Shown: piece by piece, positions 8,359 to 16,457 of the stretch
Numbering within the stretch: position 1 is the stretch's first letter
Layout of the letters: every line of letters begins with the position of its first letter
NCBI RefSeq assembly: GCF_003367175.1
Contig: NZ_QRGA01000008.1
Coordinates: forward strand, 330,942 to 394,941
DNA length: 64,000 nucleotides
Origin: Trinickia dinghuensis
GTDB taxonomy: Bacteria; Pseudomonadota; Gammaproteobacteria; Burkholderiales; Burkholderiaceae
Direction of reading: 5' to 3'
The notes under the pieces: generated by a model
What the model was told of the DNA's origin: nothing
What the model saw: the letters and a program-made list of their open reading frames with translations, nothing else
Databases searched by the model: none
Translations under genes and position numbers: made by a program

Positions 8359-9718
8359 AGGCATCCTCGAAGGCGACGAGCTTCGCGAGCGTCTCGTCAT
8401 AAGTCTCCAGCCGCGCGGGCGACTGGCAAGCGAAGTCGCGCAGCGCGGTGCGCGCGGCCAGCGCGGCATCGGCCAGCGCATCGCTGCCCGCGCGGTATTC
8501 GCCAATCTGCACGAGCAGCTCGATCTCCTGATACTTCGCCAGTAATTCGCGCGCACGAGTCGCGCGGCGCACGTGCGCTTCGTCGACCACGCGCGTCATC
8601 ACGCGCGACGCGCTCGCCAGCACGTCGATCGCCGGGTGATGCCCCGCTTGAGCGAGCTTGCGCGACAAAACGATGTGTCCGTCGAGAATCGAACGCACTT
8701 CCTCGGCGATCGGATCGCTTTCGTCGTCGCCTTCGACGAGCACCGTATAGAACGCCGTGATCGATCCGCGCACGCCCTGCCCCGCGCGTTCGAGCAACTG
8801 CGGCAACACCGAGAACGTCGACGGCGGGAAGCTGCGCCGCGTCGGCGGCTCGCCCGACGCCAAACCGACTTCGCGCTGCGCGCGCGCGAAGCGAGTCAGC
8901 GAATCGACGAGCAGCAACACGCGCAGCCCTTTGTCGCGGAAATATTCGGCCACGGCCGTCGCCACGTAGGCCGACTTCACGCGCTCCATGGCCGGACGGT
9001 CCGATGTCGATACGACCAGGACGGTGCGCGCGAGCGCTTCCGGCGACAAGTTGTGCTCGATGAACTCGCGCACCTCGCGCCCGCGCTCGCCGATCAGGCC
9101 GACGACGGCGACGTCGCAGCCTGCACCGCGCGCGATCATGCCGAGCAGCGTGCTCTTGCCGACGCCCGCAGGGGCGAAGATGCCTACTCGCTGGCCGACC
9201 CCCGTCGTCAGAAAGGCATCGATCGCGCGCACGCCGGTGGGCAGCGGATCGTCGATGAGTGTGCGTTCGAGCGCCCCGACCGGCTCGGCGAATGCACTCA
9301 CGCGCGTGCCTTTCGCGATCGGGCCGCGGCCGTCGAGCGGTTCGCCGAGACCGTTCAGCACGCGCCCGAGCAGCGCATCGCCAACGTCGAACGTATGCGC
9401 ATGTCCCGTCGGCAACACTTCCGTGGCGCTCGACAAGCCGGCGAGCGAGCCGAGCGGCGTGAGCACGGCCGTCTGCCGCGAGAAGCCCACGACTTCGGCA
9501 AACATCGGCTCCAGCCCCGGCGTGTGCAGCTCGCACACTTCGCCGAGCCGCGCATGAATGCCCGAGGCGTGAATCAAGAGGCCGGCCGTCTGCGTGACGC
9601 GTCCGCGCATCCGCAACGGATTGACGCTTTCGAGCGCCTTGGCGAACCCGTCGCCGTTCGCATCGCCATGCAGCTCGGCGAACAGCGCATCGCGCCAGCT
9701 CGAATCCGATTCGCTCAT
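8321..9718 (-). CDS. sctN: T3SS ATPase SctN
   Basis: SctN (465 aa) is the F1-beta-like hexameric ATPase that unfolds and docks secretion substrates on the cytoplasmic side. Walker A is APAGVGKST near residues 182-190 and Walker B is LRVLLLVDSLTRF. The catalytic-Glu region GLIGERGREVREF is present. The ATG at 9718 (MSESDSSW) overlaps the sctL stop by 4 bases, which decides the start over upstream codons. Length and motifs match HrcN/YscN. It is flanked by its regulators sctL and sctO. Confidence 0.97.
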   Translation of the reverse strand: MSESDSSWRDALFAELHGDANGDGFAKALESVNPLRMRGRVTQTAGLLIHASGIHARLGEVCELHTPGLEPMFAEVVGFSRQTAVLTPLGSLAGLSSATEVLPTGHAHTFDVGDALLGRVLNGLGEPLDGRGPIAKGTRVSAFAEPVGALERTLIDDPLPTGVRAIDAFLTTGVGQRVGIFAPAGVGKSTLLGMIARGAGCDVAVVGLIGERGREVREFIEHNLSPEALARTVLVVSTSDRPAMERVKSAYVATAVAEYFRDKGLRVLLLVDSLTRFARAQREVGLASGEPPTRRSFPPSTFSVLPQLLERAGQGVRGSITAFYTVLVEGDDESDPIAEEVRSILDGHIVLSRKLAQAGHHPAIDVLASASRVMTRVVDEAHVRRATRARELLAKYQEIELLVQIGEYRAGSDALADAALAARTALRDFACQSPARLETYDETLAKLVAFEDAYGQDHREAHAGA

Positions 9719-10362
9719 CCTCCCCTCCGCATTCCGATGGCCGAGCGGATCGCGTCGATCTGCGTCGAGAGCCGCGCATCGATACTGCCGGCCGGCGTCT
9801 CGACGATGCAATCGCCGCTGCCGAGCGATGCGTCCGCGACCACGCGTACCGCTTGTGCGCGCAACGCGCTCTCGGCCGCGTGCGCCTCGTCGGTCATGGC
9901 ATTCCGATGATCGGCCACGGTCTGTTTCATCGCATCGACGGCATCGGGTGCCACGCGCACGACGAGGAATGCCTCATCGCGAACGAACGCATCGATCCGT
10001 TTAAGCGCGAGTTCGAAAATGCGCTCTCGCTCGAACTCGCCGACGAGCTCCCGCAGGCCGCGCACCACCATGTCCGCCATCTTTGCCCGCGACAACGCCA
10101 GCGCGTGCGCCGTGTCGAGCGTCGCGGCAACGGCGCGCTCGGCCCCTTCCCGCTCGCCGCGCGCGAAGCCTTCGTCGTAGCCTTGGCGCCGCATTTCGTC
10201 CCGGCGCCGCTCGGCGTCGGCGACGATGCGTTCGGCCTCTTTCTTCGCGGTCAGAACGATCGAATTCGCGTCGAGCAGCGCCGAGTACTCGTGCTCCTTC
10301 AGCACACGGCGCTCCGACAGCATCTGCAAGTTTTCGCTCGTGATCAGAAAAGCCAGTCCCAT
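9715..10362 (-). CDS. sctL: T3SS ATPase regulator SctL
   Basis: SctL (215 aa; YscL/HrpE/FliH-like) is the stator that links the ATPase to the C-ring. The central region, with ERIVADAERRRDEMRRQGYDEGFARG, is a charged helical segment with the GxxxG-like spacing typical of FliH-type proteins. A folded C-terminal domain follows. I preferred the ATG at 10362 (MGLAFLITSEN), which has GAG-rich sequence upstream. It overlaps sctK by 19 bases and sctN by 4. Confidence 0.87.
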   Translation of the reverse strand: MGLAFLITSENLQMLSERRVLKEHEYSALLDANSIVLTAKKEAERIVADAERRRDEMRRQGYDEGFARGEREGAERAVAATLDTAHALALSRAKMADMVVRGLRELVGEFERERIFELALKRIDAFVRDEAFLVVRVAPDAVDAMKQTVADHRNAMTDEAHAAESALRAQAVRVVADASLGSGDCIVETPAGSIDARLSTQIDAIRSAIGMRRGG

Positions 10363-11123
10363 GCTCGCAGTCTCTCGGGAATGAGGCACAAAAACAGCAC
10401 CTCGGCGAACTCCGCGCGCTGCGCGTCGCCGAGGCAGTATGCCGGCTGCACGTCGGCGATGCGCGGCAGCTTCAACCGCGTACGGGCATAAACGGGCAAT
10501 CCCGCCGGCGCGATGAAATCGAGCAGCAGGCGCGCGCCGCGGGCGCCGATCTTCTGCACGACGAGCTTCGGATAGCGCCGCATCGGCTCGAGCGTCTCGC
10601 TCACCGCGTCGAACGGCGGCGTCTCATTGCGCACGAACGCCATCGTTTCCGCGCCGAAGCCGAGCTGCAGCGCCTTTTCGACGCCGCGCGTCACCTCGCC
10701 GCTCACGAGCCACGATCTGTGCAGACACAATCCGCACAGATGCGCGAGCTGCTCGAAGACGTCGCTCGGCAACAACGCGACACGCTTGTCCCGCGAAGCG
10801 AAATCGTAGTCGGCCGGCACGCTGCCCGACTCGTCCTCGTGCAAGCCCACCGTGTCGAACAGCGCCCGCGCTAGCACGCGGCGGCCCCGCTCGCCGAAGC
10901 GCTCGATCTCGTTCCACGGCGCGGGCCAAATCCCGAGCGGCCAGCTGGGATCGACATACCGGTCCGGACGCAAATTGAACTCGGCGACGAGCCGCGCGAA
11001 GCGGCCGCGGTTGGCCTGCGCGCGCCACAATTCGTGTGCGTCGTCGCCGTCGTCGAGATCGTCTTGCATCCGGTCGTCCACCCCGCCGCCCCGGTCAACT
11101 TGGTCACTGCGGTCAACCCGCAT
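10344..11123 (-). CDS. sctK: T3SS cytosolic sorting-platform protein SctK
   Basis: This 259-aa protein matches the position and general character of SctK (YscK/PscK family), a sorting-platform adaptor between the SctD ring and SctQ. The segment KRVALLPSDVFEQLAHLCGLCLHR resembles the best-conserved part of that family. The start is uncertain: ATG 11123 overlaps the sctJ end, and ATG 11069 (MQDDLDDGDD) is also possible. The N-terminal stretch is acidic and poorly conserved. It lies between sctJ and sctL and overlaps both. Confidence 0.75.
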   Translation of the reverse strand: MRVDRSDQVDRGGGVDDRMQDDLDDGDDAHELWRAQANRGRFARLVAEFNLRPDRYVDPSWPLGIWPAPWNEIERFGERGRRVLARALFDTVGLHEDESGSVPADYDFASRDKRVALLPSDVFEQLAHLCGLCLHRSWLVSGEVTRGVEKALQLGFGAETMAFVRNETPPFDAVSETLEPMRRYPKLVVQKIGARGARLLLDFIAPAGLPVYARTRLKLPRIADVQPAYCLGDAQRAEFAEVLFLCLIPERLRAWDWLF

Positions 11124-11880
11124 GGGTCTGCTCTTGCGATAGATTCGCCGCGCCCGCGCCTCGCGCCGCCGGCTTGAATTGACCGCGCCGGAGCAGGAAC
11201 ACGCCGAGCGCCGCGATCGTCGACAGCACGAGCGCAAGGGCGACCAGCGACAACGCGCGTGCGAGCGGGCCCCCTTGAACCCCTTCGCTCTGCGCGGCCG
11301 CCTTCGGCGGCGCGGCCTGCAGGAACAGCGAGACGTTGTCGTACGTCAGCCCCTCGATGCTGTGCGCGACGAGGTCCTTGACCATCGGCGCCATCATCTT
11401 CAGATCGATACCGGGGCGATACTTGATGTAGACCGACGCCGAAGACGGCTTGATCTTGTCCGACAGCGGGTCGTTCTCGGGAATCACGACATGCACGTGC
11501 GCGACGATGACGCCGTTCACGTCGAGCAGCGTCCGATCGAGTTCCTGTTCCGCGCCGTAGATATAGCGGATGCGCTCCTCCGCCGGCGTCGAGACGAGCC
11601 CTTGCTTGCGAAAGAGTTCGCCGAGATTTTCGGTCGGCTGGCGCGGCAAGCCGACGGCCTTCAACGCATTCAACGCGGCCGGTATGGACGAGCCGTCGAC
11701 GAGCAACTCCCAGCCGTGATCGGGCACTTCCGATTTCGACGCGCCGATGCCGGCATTCGCGAGCGCGTCGATCATCTCGTTGGCCGACGATTCCGTCAGG
11801 TCCATGTACAGTTCCTGCTGGCAACCGGCCAGCAGCAGGGCGCACGCGAGCGCAACGCATGCGCGCAGCAGCGTTTTCAT
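11113..11880 (-). CDS. sctJ: T3SS inner-membrane ring lipoprotein SctJ
   Basis: SctJ (255 aa; YscJ/HrcJ/PrgK) is the lipoprotein of the inner-membrane ring. A lipobox LLLAGC is visible around residue 20, so the mature protein starts at Cys with QQELYMDL. Two ring-building domains follow, with the family segment KSSVYIKYRP-like text (SSASVYIKYRPG). One C-terminal membrane helix (LSLVALALVLSTIAALGVFL) ends the protein. The ATG at 11880 has AAGGGA six bases upstream, which makes the in-frame ATG at 11886 less likely. Confidence 0.95.
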   Translation of the reverse strand: MKTLLRACVALACALLLAGCQQELYMDLTESSANEMIDALANAGIGASKSEVPDHGWELLVDGSSIPAALNALKAVGLPRQPTENLGELFRKQGLVSTPAEERIRYIYGAEQELDRTLLDVNGVIVAHVHVVIPENDPLSDKIKPSSASVYIKYRPGIDLKMMAPMVKDLVAHSIEGLTYDNVSLFLQAAPPKAAAQSEGVQGGPLARALSLVALALVLSTIAALGVFLLRRGQFKPAARGAGAANLSQEQTHAG

Positions 11881-11963
11881 AGTCATTCCCTTGCACGTCG
11901 CGCGGCGACAGTCGCGCGCGCCGTGCCGTAACCGGCTAGGCAGCGTCGTTCAACCGGCGCCGT

Positions 11964-12443
11964 TCATTCCGCGTTGTTCTTCAGCAGCGAATGCGTAACG
12001 CCGTTGGACGCGTCGGCCATGGCCATGCTGAACTGATACTGCTGCAGCGTCACCGACGTGCTCAGCGTGAAATCGGTCAAGCGCACCATCGTCATCATCG
12101 GATCGCTCGGGTCGATCAGCGCGGCCGGATGTTCCATCTGCGACATCGCTTCCTGGTAGCGCACATCGAGCGCGGCCGTTTCCTTGCGCATGTGCGTCAC
12201 CACCGCATCGAGGCTGTGCGTCGCTTGCGCGCTATGCATATGGACGGTGCCGGTGGGCGCGGCCTGCGCCGCCTGCCCGCTCATCTGCGCGTCGAAAGCG
12301 CTCGCCTGCGCCGGGTCCGCTTCCTGCCGGGGCGCGGCCGGCATCGCCCGCTGGGCCGCTTGAGCCTCGCCTACGGCCGCATTCGCACCGCTCGCCCCTT
12401 GAGCAACCGACGATTGAACCGCCGTGACAGCTGGAACGGTCAT
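11964..12443 (-). CDS. sctI: T3SS inner rod protein SctI
   Basis: This 159-aa protein is the likely inner rod/adaptor subunit SctI (HrpB2/YscI type). The N-terminal two-thirds is Ala/Gln-rich and variable. The C-terminal 40 residues (LTDFTLSTSVTLQQYQFSM, then MADASNGVTHSLLKNN) form the amphipathic helical region typical of rod subunits. It lies just upstream of sctJ, the usual place for this gene. The call rests on C-terminal resemblance plus position. Confidence 0.75.
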   Translation of the reverse strand: MTVPAVTAVQSSVAQGASGANAAVGEAQAAQRAMPAAPRQEADPAQASAFDAQMSGQAAQAAPTGTVHMHSAQATHSLDAVVTHMRKETAALDVRYQEAMSQMEHPAALIDPSDPMMTMVRLTDFTLSTSVTLQQYQFSMAMADASNGVTHSLLKNNAE

Positions 12444-12554
12444 GGGAACCTCACCTCATCGTGGATCGGCGGCGTGCGCCGAATAAGCCGAGCACCGGGC
12501 GCCGCTTGCGCGGCGCCCGGACCTAACCGCGAGACAAGCGCCGAACCGCCGGCT

Positions 12555-12773
12555 TCAGGAAACGTGCGCGCCGCGCTGCATGCTTTGGCACGCCGTATCC
12601 ACGGTGCTGCTCTCCCCTTGACGAGCCGACATCTCGGTCTTGCACATGTCCTGCGTGTTGCTTAACTGCATGGACCACAGTTGGAAATCCTCTTCCTGCG
12701 TTTGCATGTTGTTCATTTGGGCTTCGATGTCGCCCGAATTCATGCTCGTCGATGACGTCGATGACACAGTCAT
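12555..12773 (-). CDS. 72-aa unknown T3SS-operon protein, possible needle candidate
   Basis: I do not recognise this 72-residue protein. The ATG at 12773 has AAAGGAG eight bases upstream, the best ribosome site in the operon, which suggests strong expression. The N-terminus is Ser/Thr-rich, followed by a predicted helix around DFQLWSMQLSNTQDM. It has seven Met and two Cys and no signal peptide. It lies between sctD and sctI, with 171- and 111-base gaps. Its size fits a needle subunit (SctF), which is otherwise missing, but it lacks the usual hydrophobic C-terminal end. A chaperone or small regulator is also possible. Confidence 0.7.
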   Translation of the reverse strand: MTVSSTSSTSMNSGDIEAQMNNMQTQEEDFQLWSMQLSNTQDMCKTEMSARQGESSTVDTACQSMQRGAHVS

Positions 12774-12944
12774 TGCTGCTCTCCTTTGCGGTGAGATATC
12801 GTTGCCCCGGCGACGGGGACGCTCAAGTTCAACAAACGCGCGTTGCCGCGCTTGCTTGCTCATGCGAGACGCTTCGTCCCGCGTGAACCCGTCTGCGCGG
12901 CGCGGCATCGTGCGCATCGAAGCGACGACGACGCACCGCGAAAG

Positions 12945-14120
12945 CTAGCCCGGCGGCGGCGGAATGAACTCATGGACGGCCGCCGAGCTTACGTCCATGA
13001 AAAACCGGTCAGGCCCGCGCGCGAAAATCACGCGGTCGTTGCCGATTTGCCTGACCTCGAGCCCGCCCGGCAAACGCGATCCTTCGAAATAGCGGGCCCC
13101 GTCCGAGGTCTCGATGAAGCGCGTGCCGAGGCCGTCGCCGTAGACGCCGACGATGTCGGGCACGTCGCCGGCCGTCGGCGGCGCTTGCTTCGGCGCCGTC
13201 TGCGGCGCACCCGCATAGACCACCCGATCGACCACCTGCAATGCGGGACGCGCATCCTTCGCGAAGTTGGCGACACGCTGCTGCAGGGAGCGGCCGCCCG
13301 AGCCGCCGATCAGCAGCGTGCCGTGCCCGCCGTACGTCACCGTCAACGGCGTATCGCTGAAATACAGCCGGGCCGATCCGAGCAGCTCGTCGATCACGTA
13401 GACATCGCCGACCGTCGTCTGCGGAAACGTCTGGGCGATCCGTTGAACCCGGTCGCGATCCGACAACGCGTTGACGTAGCCCGATACCAGGAAGCCTGTG
13501 CTCGTCGGCTTCACGTTCAGTTCCGGATAGTCGTGCAATGCTTGCCGCACCTCTCGCATGCGTTCGGTCGCGCTTGCCTGAAACCAGAACGGATCAGTCG
13601 CGCCGATGGCCAGATAAGCGCCGCCCGCCAGCACGAGCACGCCCCACAGCACACCGAGACCGATCACGAAGCGGCGGCTCGCCATCCAAGCGGCCCACGG
13701 CGCCGCGGCCCATCGAGCCAGCCGGCCGCGGCTGGGCGACGGCGCATCGGGCGCGGCAACCGTACGCGGCTCGGCCGCCGGCACGATGCCGAGCTTGAGC
13801 GGGCCGATCTCGACGACGTCGCCGTGCCGCAGCGCCCGCCGTGTCGCGTCGAGCGCCGCGCCGTTCAGCGTCGCCTCGCCGCCGCCGACGTTCTGGATCG
13901 ATACGGCGATCTGCCCGACCGAAAGCCGCAGTTGCCTCGGAGCGATGTCGCGATCGGGCACGATCACGTCGCACTGCGCGCCCGACCCCACCCAGTTCTC
14001 GCCGAGCTTGAGCGCCAACGTCCGGCCGAACAGCGGTCCGCTCAAGAACGACAGACTCCACGGCGCCTTCGTCGAAGACACCGGGGCCTGCCTGGGGGCG
14101 GACATCGCTTGGTCGCTCAT
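12945..14120 (-). CDS. sctD: T3SS inner-membrane ring protein SctD with FHA domain
   Basis: SctD (391 aa; YscD/HrpQ type) forms the outer part of the inner-membrane ring. An N-terminal cytoplasmic FHA-like domain spans about residues 20-115. A single membrane helix (FVIGLGVLWGVLVLAGGAYLA) lies around residue 155, and a periplasmic region follows. The ATG directly abuts the sctC stop (TGAATG), so translation is probably coupled. The C-terminus ends in prolines. The family call is firm on domain order and context. Confidence 0.9.
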   Translation of the reverse strand: MSDQAMSAPRQAPVSSTKAPWSLSFLSGPLFGRTLALKLGENWVGSGAQCDVIVPDRDIAPRQLRLSVGQIAVSIQNVGGGEATLNGAALDATRRALRHGDVVEIGPLKLGIVPAAEPRTVAAPDAPSPSRGRLARWAAAPWAAWMASRRFVIGLGVLWGVLVLAGGAYLAIGATDPFWFQASATERMREVRQALHDYPELNVKPTSTGFLVSGYVNALSDRDRVQRIAQTFPQTTVGDVYVIDELLGSARLYFSDTPLTVTYGGHGTLLIGGSGGRSLQQRVANFAKDARPALQVVDRVVYAGAPQTAPKQAPPTAGDVPDIVGVYGDGLGTRFIETSDGARYFEGSRLPGGLEVRQIGNDRVIFARGPDRFFMDVSSAAVHEFIPPPPG

Positions 14121-16130
14121 TCAGTGCTCCAATGCGCCCGCCGGCGGTATCGACGAAACGATCTTCGAAGCACGCTTGCCCGAGTCGCCCGGTGGCACCG
14201 GCTCGGCCGAAGCCCCCGGGGCGGGCATTGAATTCGACGGCATGCCGTTAGACGGCGGCGTAGACGACGGCGGCATCGCAGGCACCGCGCTCGGCGGCAC
14301 GACCAACGGCCCGGGCGCGGTGTTGGGCATCGGCTCGCTCGAATTGAACGGCTGTCCCGGCAGCGGCGGCTCGACGCCGAGCGGCGCGGCGTTCGGATCG
14401 AATGTGCTCGCGGTCTGCACCACGCGCGGCGTCAACAGATAGAACCGGTCCGTGCGCTCGCCGTTCTTCTTCGTGTACTTGAAGAGATTGCCGATCCACG
14501 GAATGTCGGAAATCCACGGAATGCCCGTCTTGTTCGTCGTCAGCGTGTCGTTGTTGAAGCCCGCGATCAGCAAGCTCTTGCCCTCGTCGATCATCGCCTT
14601 CGTCACGATGTTGCGCTCGATCACGGCCGGCACCGACGTCACCGTCAGCGTGCTGTTGAGCTCGCCGTCGTCGATATCGATCGACATCATCACGCTCGGC
14701 TTGCCGCCGTCGTTGACGATGCGCGGCGTGACCTTCACGCTCGTGCCCGTCGTGATTCCATATAGAGAGGAGTCCTGATAACCCGACACCTGCACGTAGA
14801 ACTCGGTGAGGTTCTCGAGGATGGCCTCGTTGTTGTCGAGCGTTAGAATCATCGGCTTCGACAAGGTCTGCGCTTTGCCCTTTTGCTGCAGCATGTTGAT
14901 CCGAGAGAGCAGGTAGTTGCGCATGGCGCCGCCGATCGACGCGGTAAGCGCCATGCCGACCGGTGTCGACGCCCCCGTCTGTCCCGCCTCCGTATTGCCG
15001 CTGAACGACAGCGGCGGGTTGCTGCCGTCGCCGAATTGGAAGTCGCCGTTCGGCGTATGCAGCCGCCAATCGACGCCGAACGAATCGAGCGCGCTCTCGT
15101 CGATGTCGATGATCGTCAGCCCCACCTCGATCAGGCGCGGCCGCGCATCGAGCGCCGAGATCAGCTGCGCGTATTCCGGCATATGCTCGGGCACGTCGCG
15201 CACGATGACCGAGTTCGTTCCCGCATCGGCCACGATCTGCGGCAGTGAAATCGGCTGCCCGGTCCGAACCGCCGCCTCCGATGCATCGCTGCTCGGCGTT
15301 TCCGTCGTGCCGGCCGCGCCGAGCGTCAACCGCGGCACATTGACCGTATCGCCCGACGTCAGCTTGACCTGCCGCGTCGCGCCGCCGAGCCTAGCGCCGT
15401 AGCCGGGCAGGCCGCCGTTGCCGTCGTTCTTGCCGAATAGCCGGCCGAGCGTCGTCGCCACACCGGGAATCGTCACTTCCTTGCCGGATCGGTTGATCTG
15501 GAAGTCGGTGGCGTACGCATAGCGCAGCGGGAACGCGCGAATCTCCGCGCGATCGAGCCCGCGGCTCGGATCGGTGATCGTCGAGATCGCCTGCCGCACG
15601 AGGTCGACATAGCGCTGCGGGCCCGACACATAGATCGTGTTTTCGCGATCGCTGATGATGAGCGGGTAGCGCTTGTCAGGAATCTGCATGGCCTCGAGCG
15701 TGCGCGACAGTTCCCCCGCGCTGCCCTTCGGGATCGGAAATACCTGCGTCTGGCCGTCTTCCGCGCGATCGATGTAGAGCAGCGATCCGTCGAAGTAATA
15801 CGTGAGGCCGTACGTTGCGCACACGCTGCGCAGCGTCGCGATCGGCGAGCCCGAGAAATGTCCGCTGATCGTGCCGTCGACCTTCGAATCGATGACGGCC
15901 GTCACCCCTTGCGCCGATGCGAGTTCGCGGATGAAGTCGGTGACCTTCTTGCCGTCGGCGACGATCGTATAAGGGCGATCGCGCCACTGCAGTTCGGCCG
16001 CGTGCGCGATGCGTGGCATGCCGAGCGCACCGGCACACGACAAGGCGAGCGCGCCGAGCGCGAGCTGCGAAAAGAGCGAGACGTAGCGCAAGCGGGCAGC
16101 ATAGGCGCGGCGCGCCCGAGCAGAAAGCAT
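14121..16130 (-). CDS. sctC: T3SS outer-membrane secretin SctC
   Basis: SctC (669 aa; YscC/HrcC) builds the outer-membrane ring. A signal peptide ends near GMPRIAHA-AELQW. N0/N1/N3 periplasmic domains follow, then the secretin domain with LSKPMILTLDNNEAIL and VKVTPRIVNDG. A Pro/Ser-rich tail of about 90 residues may serve pilotin binding or be a linker. I list the ATG at 16130; a TTG four codons upstream that overlaps the sctS stop is an alternative. It lies between sctS and sctD. Confidence 0.95.
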   Translation of the reverse strand: MLSARARRAYAARLRYVSLFSQLALGALALSCAGALGMPRIAHAAELQWRDRPYTIVADGKKVTDFIRELASAQGVTAVIDSKVDGTISGHFSGSPIATLRSVCATYGLTYYFDGSLLYIDRAEDGQTQVFPIPKGSAGELSRTLEAMQIPDKRYPLIISDRENTIYVSGPQRYVDLVRQAISTITDPSRGLDRAEIRAFPLRYAYATDFQINRSGKEVTIPGVATTLGRLFGKNDGNGGLPGYGARLGGATRQVKLTSGDTVNVPRLTLGAAGTTETPSSDASEAAVRTGQPISLPQIVADAGTNSVIVRDVPEHMPEYAQLISALDARPRLIEVGLTIIDIDESALDSFGVDWRLHTPNGDFQFGDGSNPPLSFSGNTEAGQTGASTPVGMALTASIGGAMRNYLLSRINMLQQKGKAQTLSKPMILTLDNNEAILENLTEFYVQVSGYQDSSLYGITTGTSVKVTPRIVNDGGKPSVMMSIDIDDGELNSTLTVTSVPAVIERNIVTKAMIDEGKSLLIAGFNNDTLTTNKTGIPWISDIPWIGNLFKYTKKNGERTDRFYLLTPRVVQTASTFDPNAAPLGVEPPLPGQPFNSSEPMPNTAPGPLVVPPSAVPAMPPSSTPPSNGMPSNSMPAPGASAEPVPPGDSGKRASKIVSSIPPAGALEH

Positions 16131-16138
16131 GTGGGGGC

Positions 16139-16396
16139 TCAAAACAACCTCGCGAGGGACTGCTGGCCGAAGAGCAGAACCGAGCGCCCGATCCAGCCGC
16201 CCGTCACAATGACCGCGACCATCACCGCGATCATGCGCGCGGCCAGGCCGATCGTTTGATCCTGCAACTGCGTCACGGCTTGCGCCAGCGCGACGACGAG
16301 CGCCACGCCCGCCGCGACGAGCACGATCGGCAACGACAGCATCAGCACGAGCAAAAGCGCCTGCCGCGTAATGTCCAATATCGTTTCGGTAGTCAT
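16139..16396 (-). CDS. sctS: T3SS export-apparatus protein SctS
   Basis: SctS (85 aa; FliQ/YscS/HrcS) is a two-helix inner-membrane subunit of the export gate. It reads MTTETILDITRQALLLVLML, then a second hydrophobic segment (MIAVMVAVIVTGGWIG). Its length and the paired helices are diagnostic. AGGGA upstream of the ATG at 16396 supports the start. It lies between sctV and sctC, which is away from its partners sctR and sctT. Confidence 0.94.
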   Translation of the reverse strand: MTTETILDITRQALLLVLMLSLPIVLVAAGVALVVALAQAVTQLQDQTIGLAARMIAVMVAVIVTGGWIGRSVLLFGQQSLARLF

Positions 16397-16457
16397 CGAA
16401 TGATCCCTTGCCTCATGTGATTCGTTATGTAGTTGTGTCGTTGTGTAGGTCGCCCGG

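Noticed and set aside
12843..14231. Long plus-strand frame of 462 codons opposite sctD
   Set aside because: Composition is Arg/His-rich with no recognisable motif, and sctD on the other strand is well supported.
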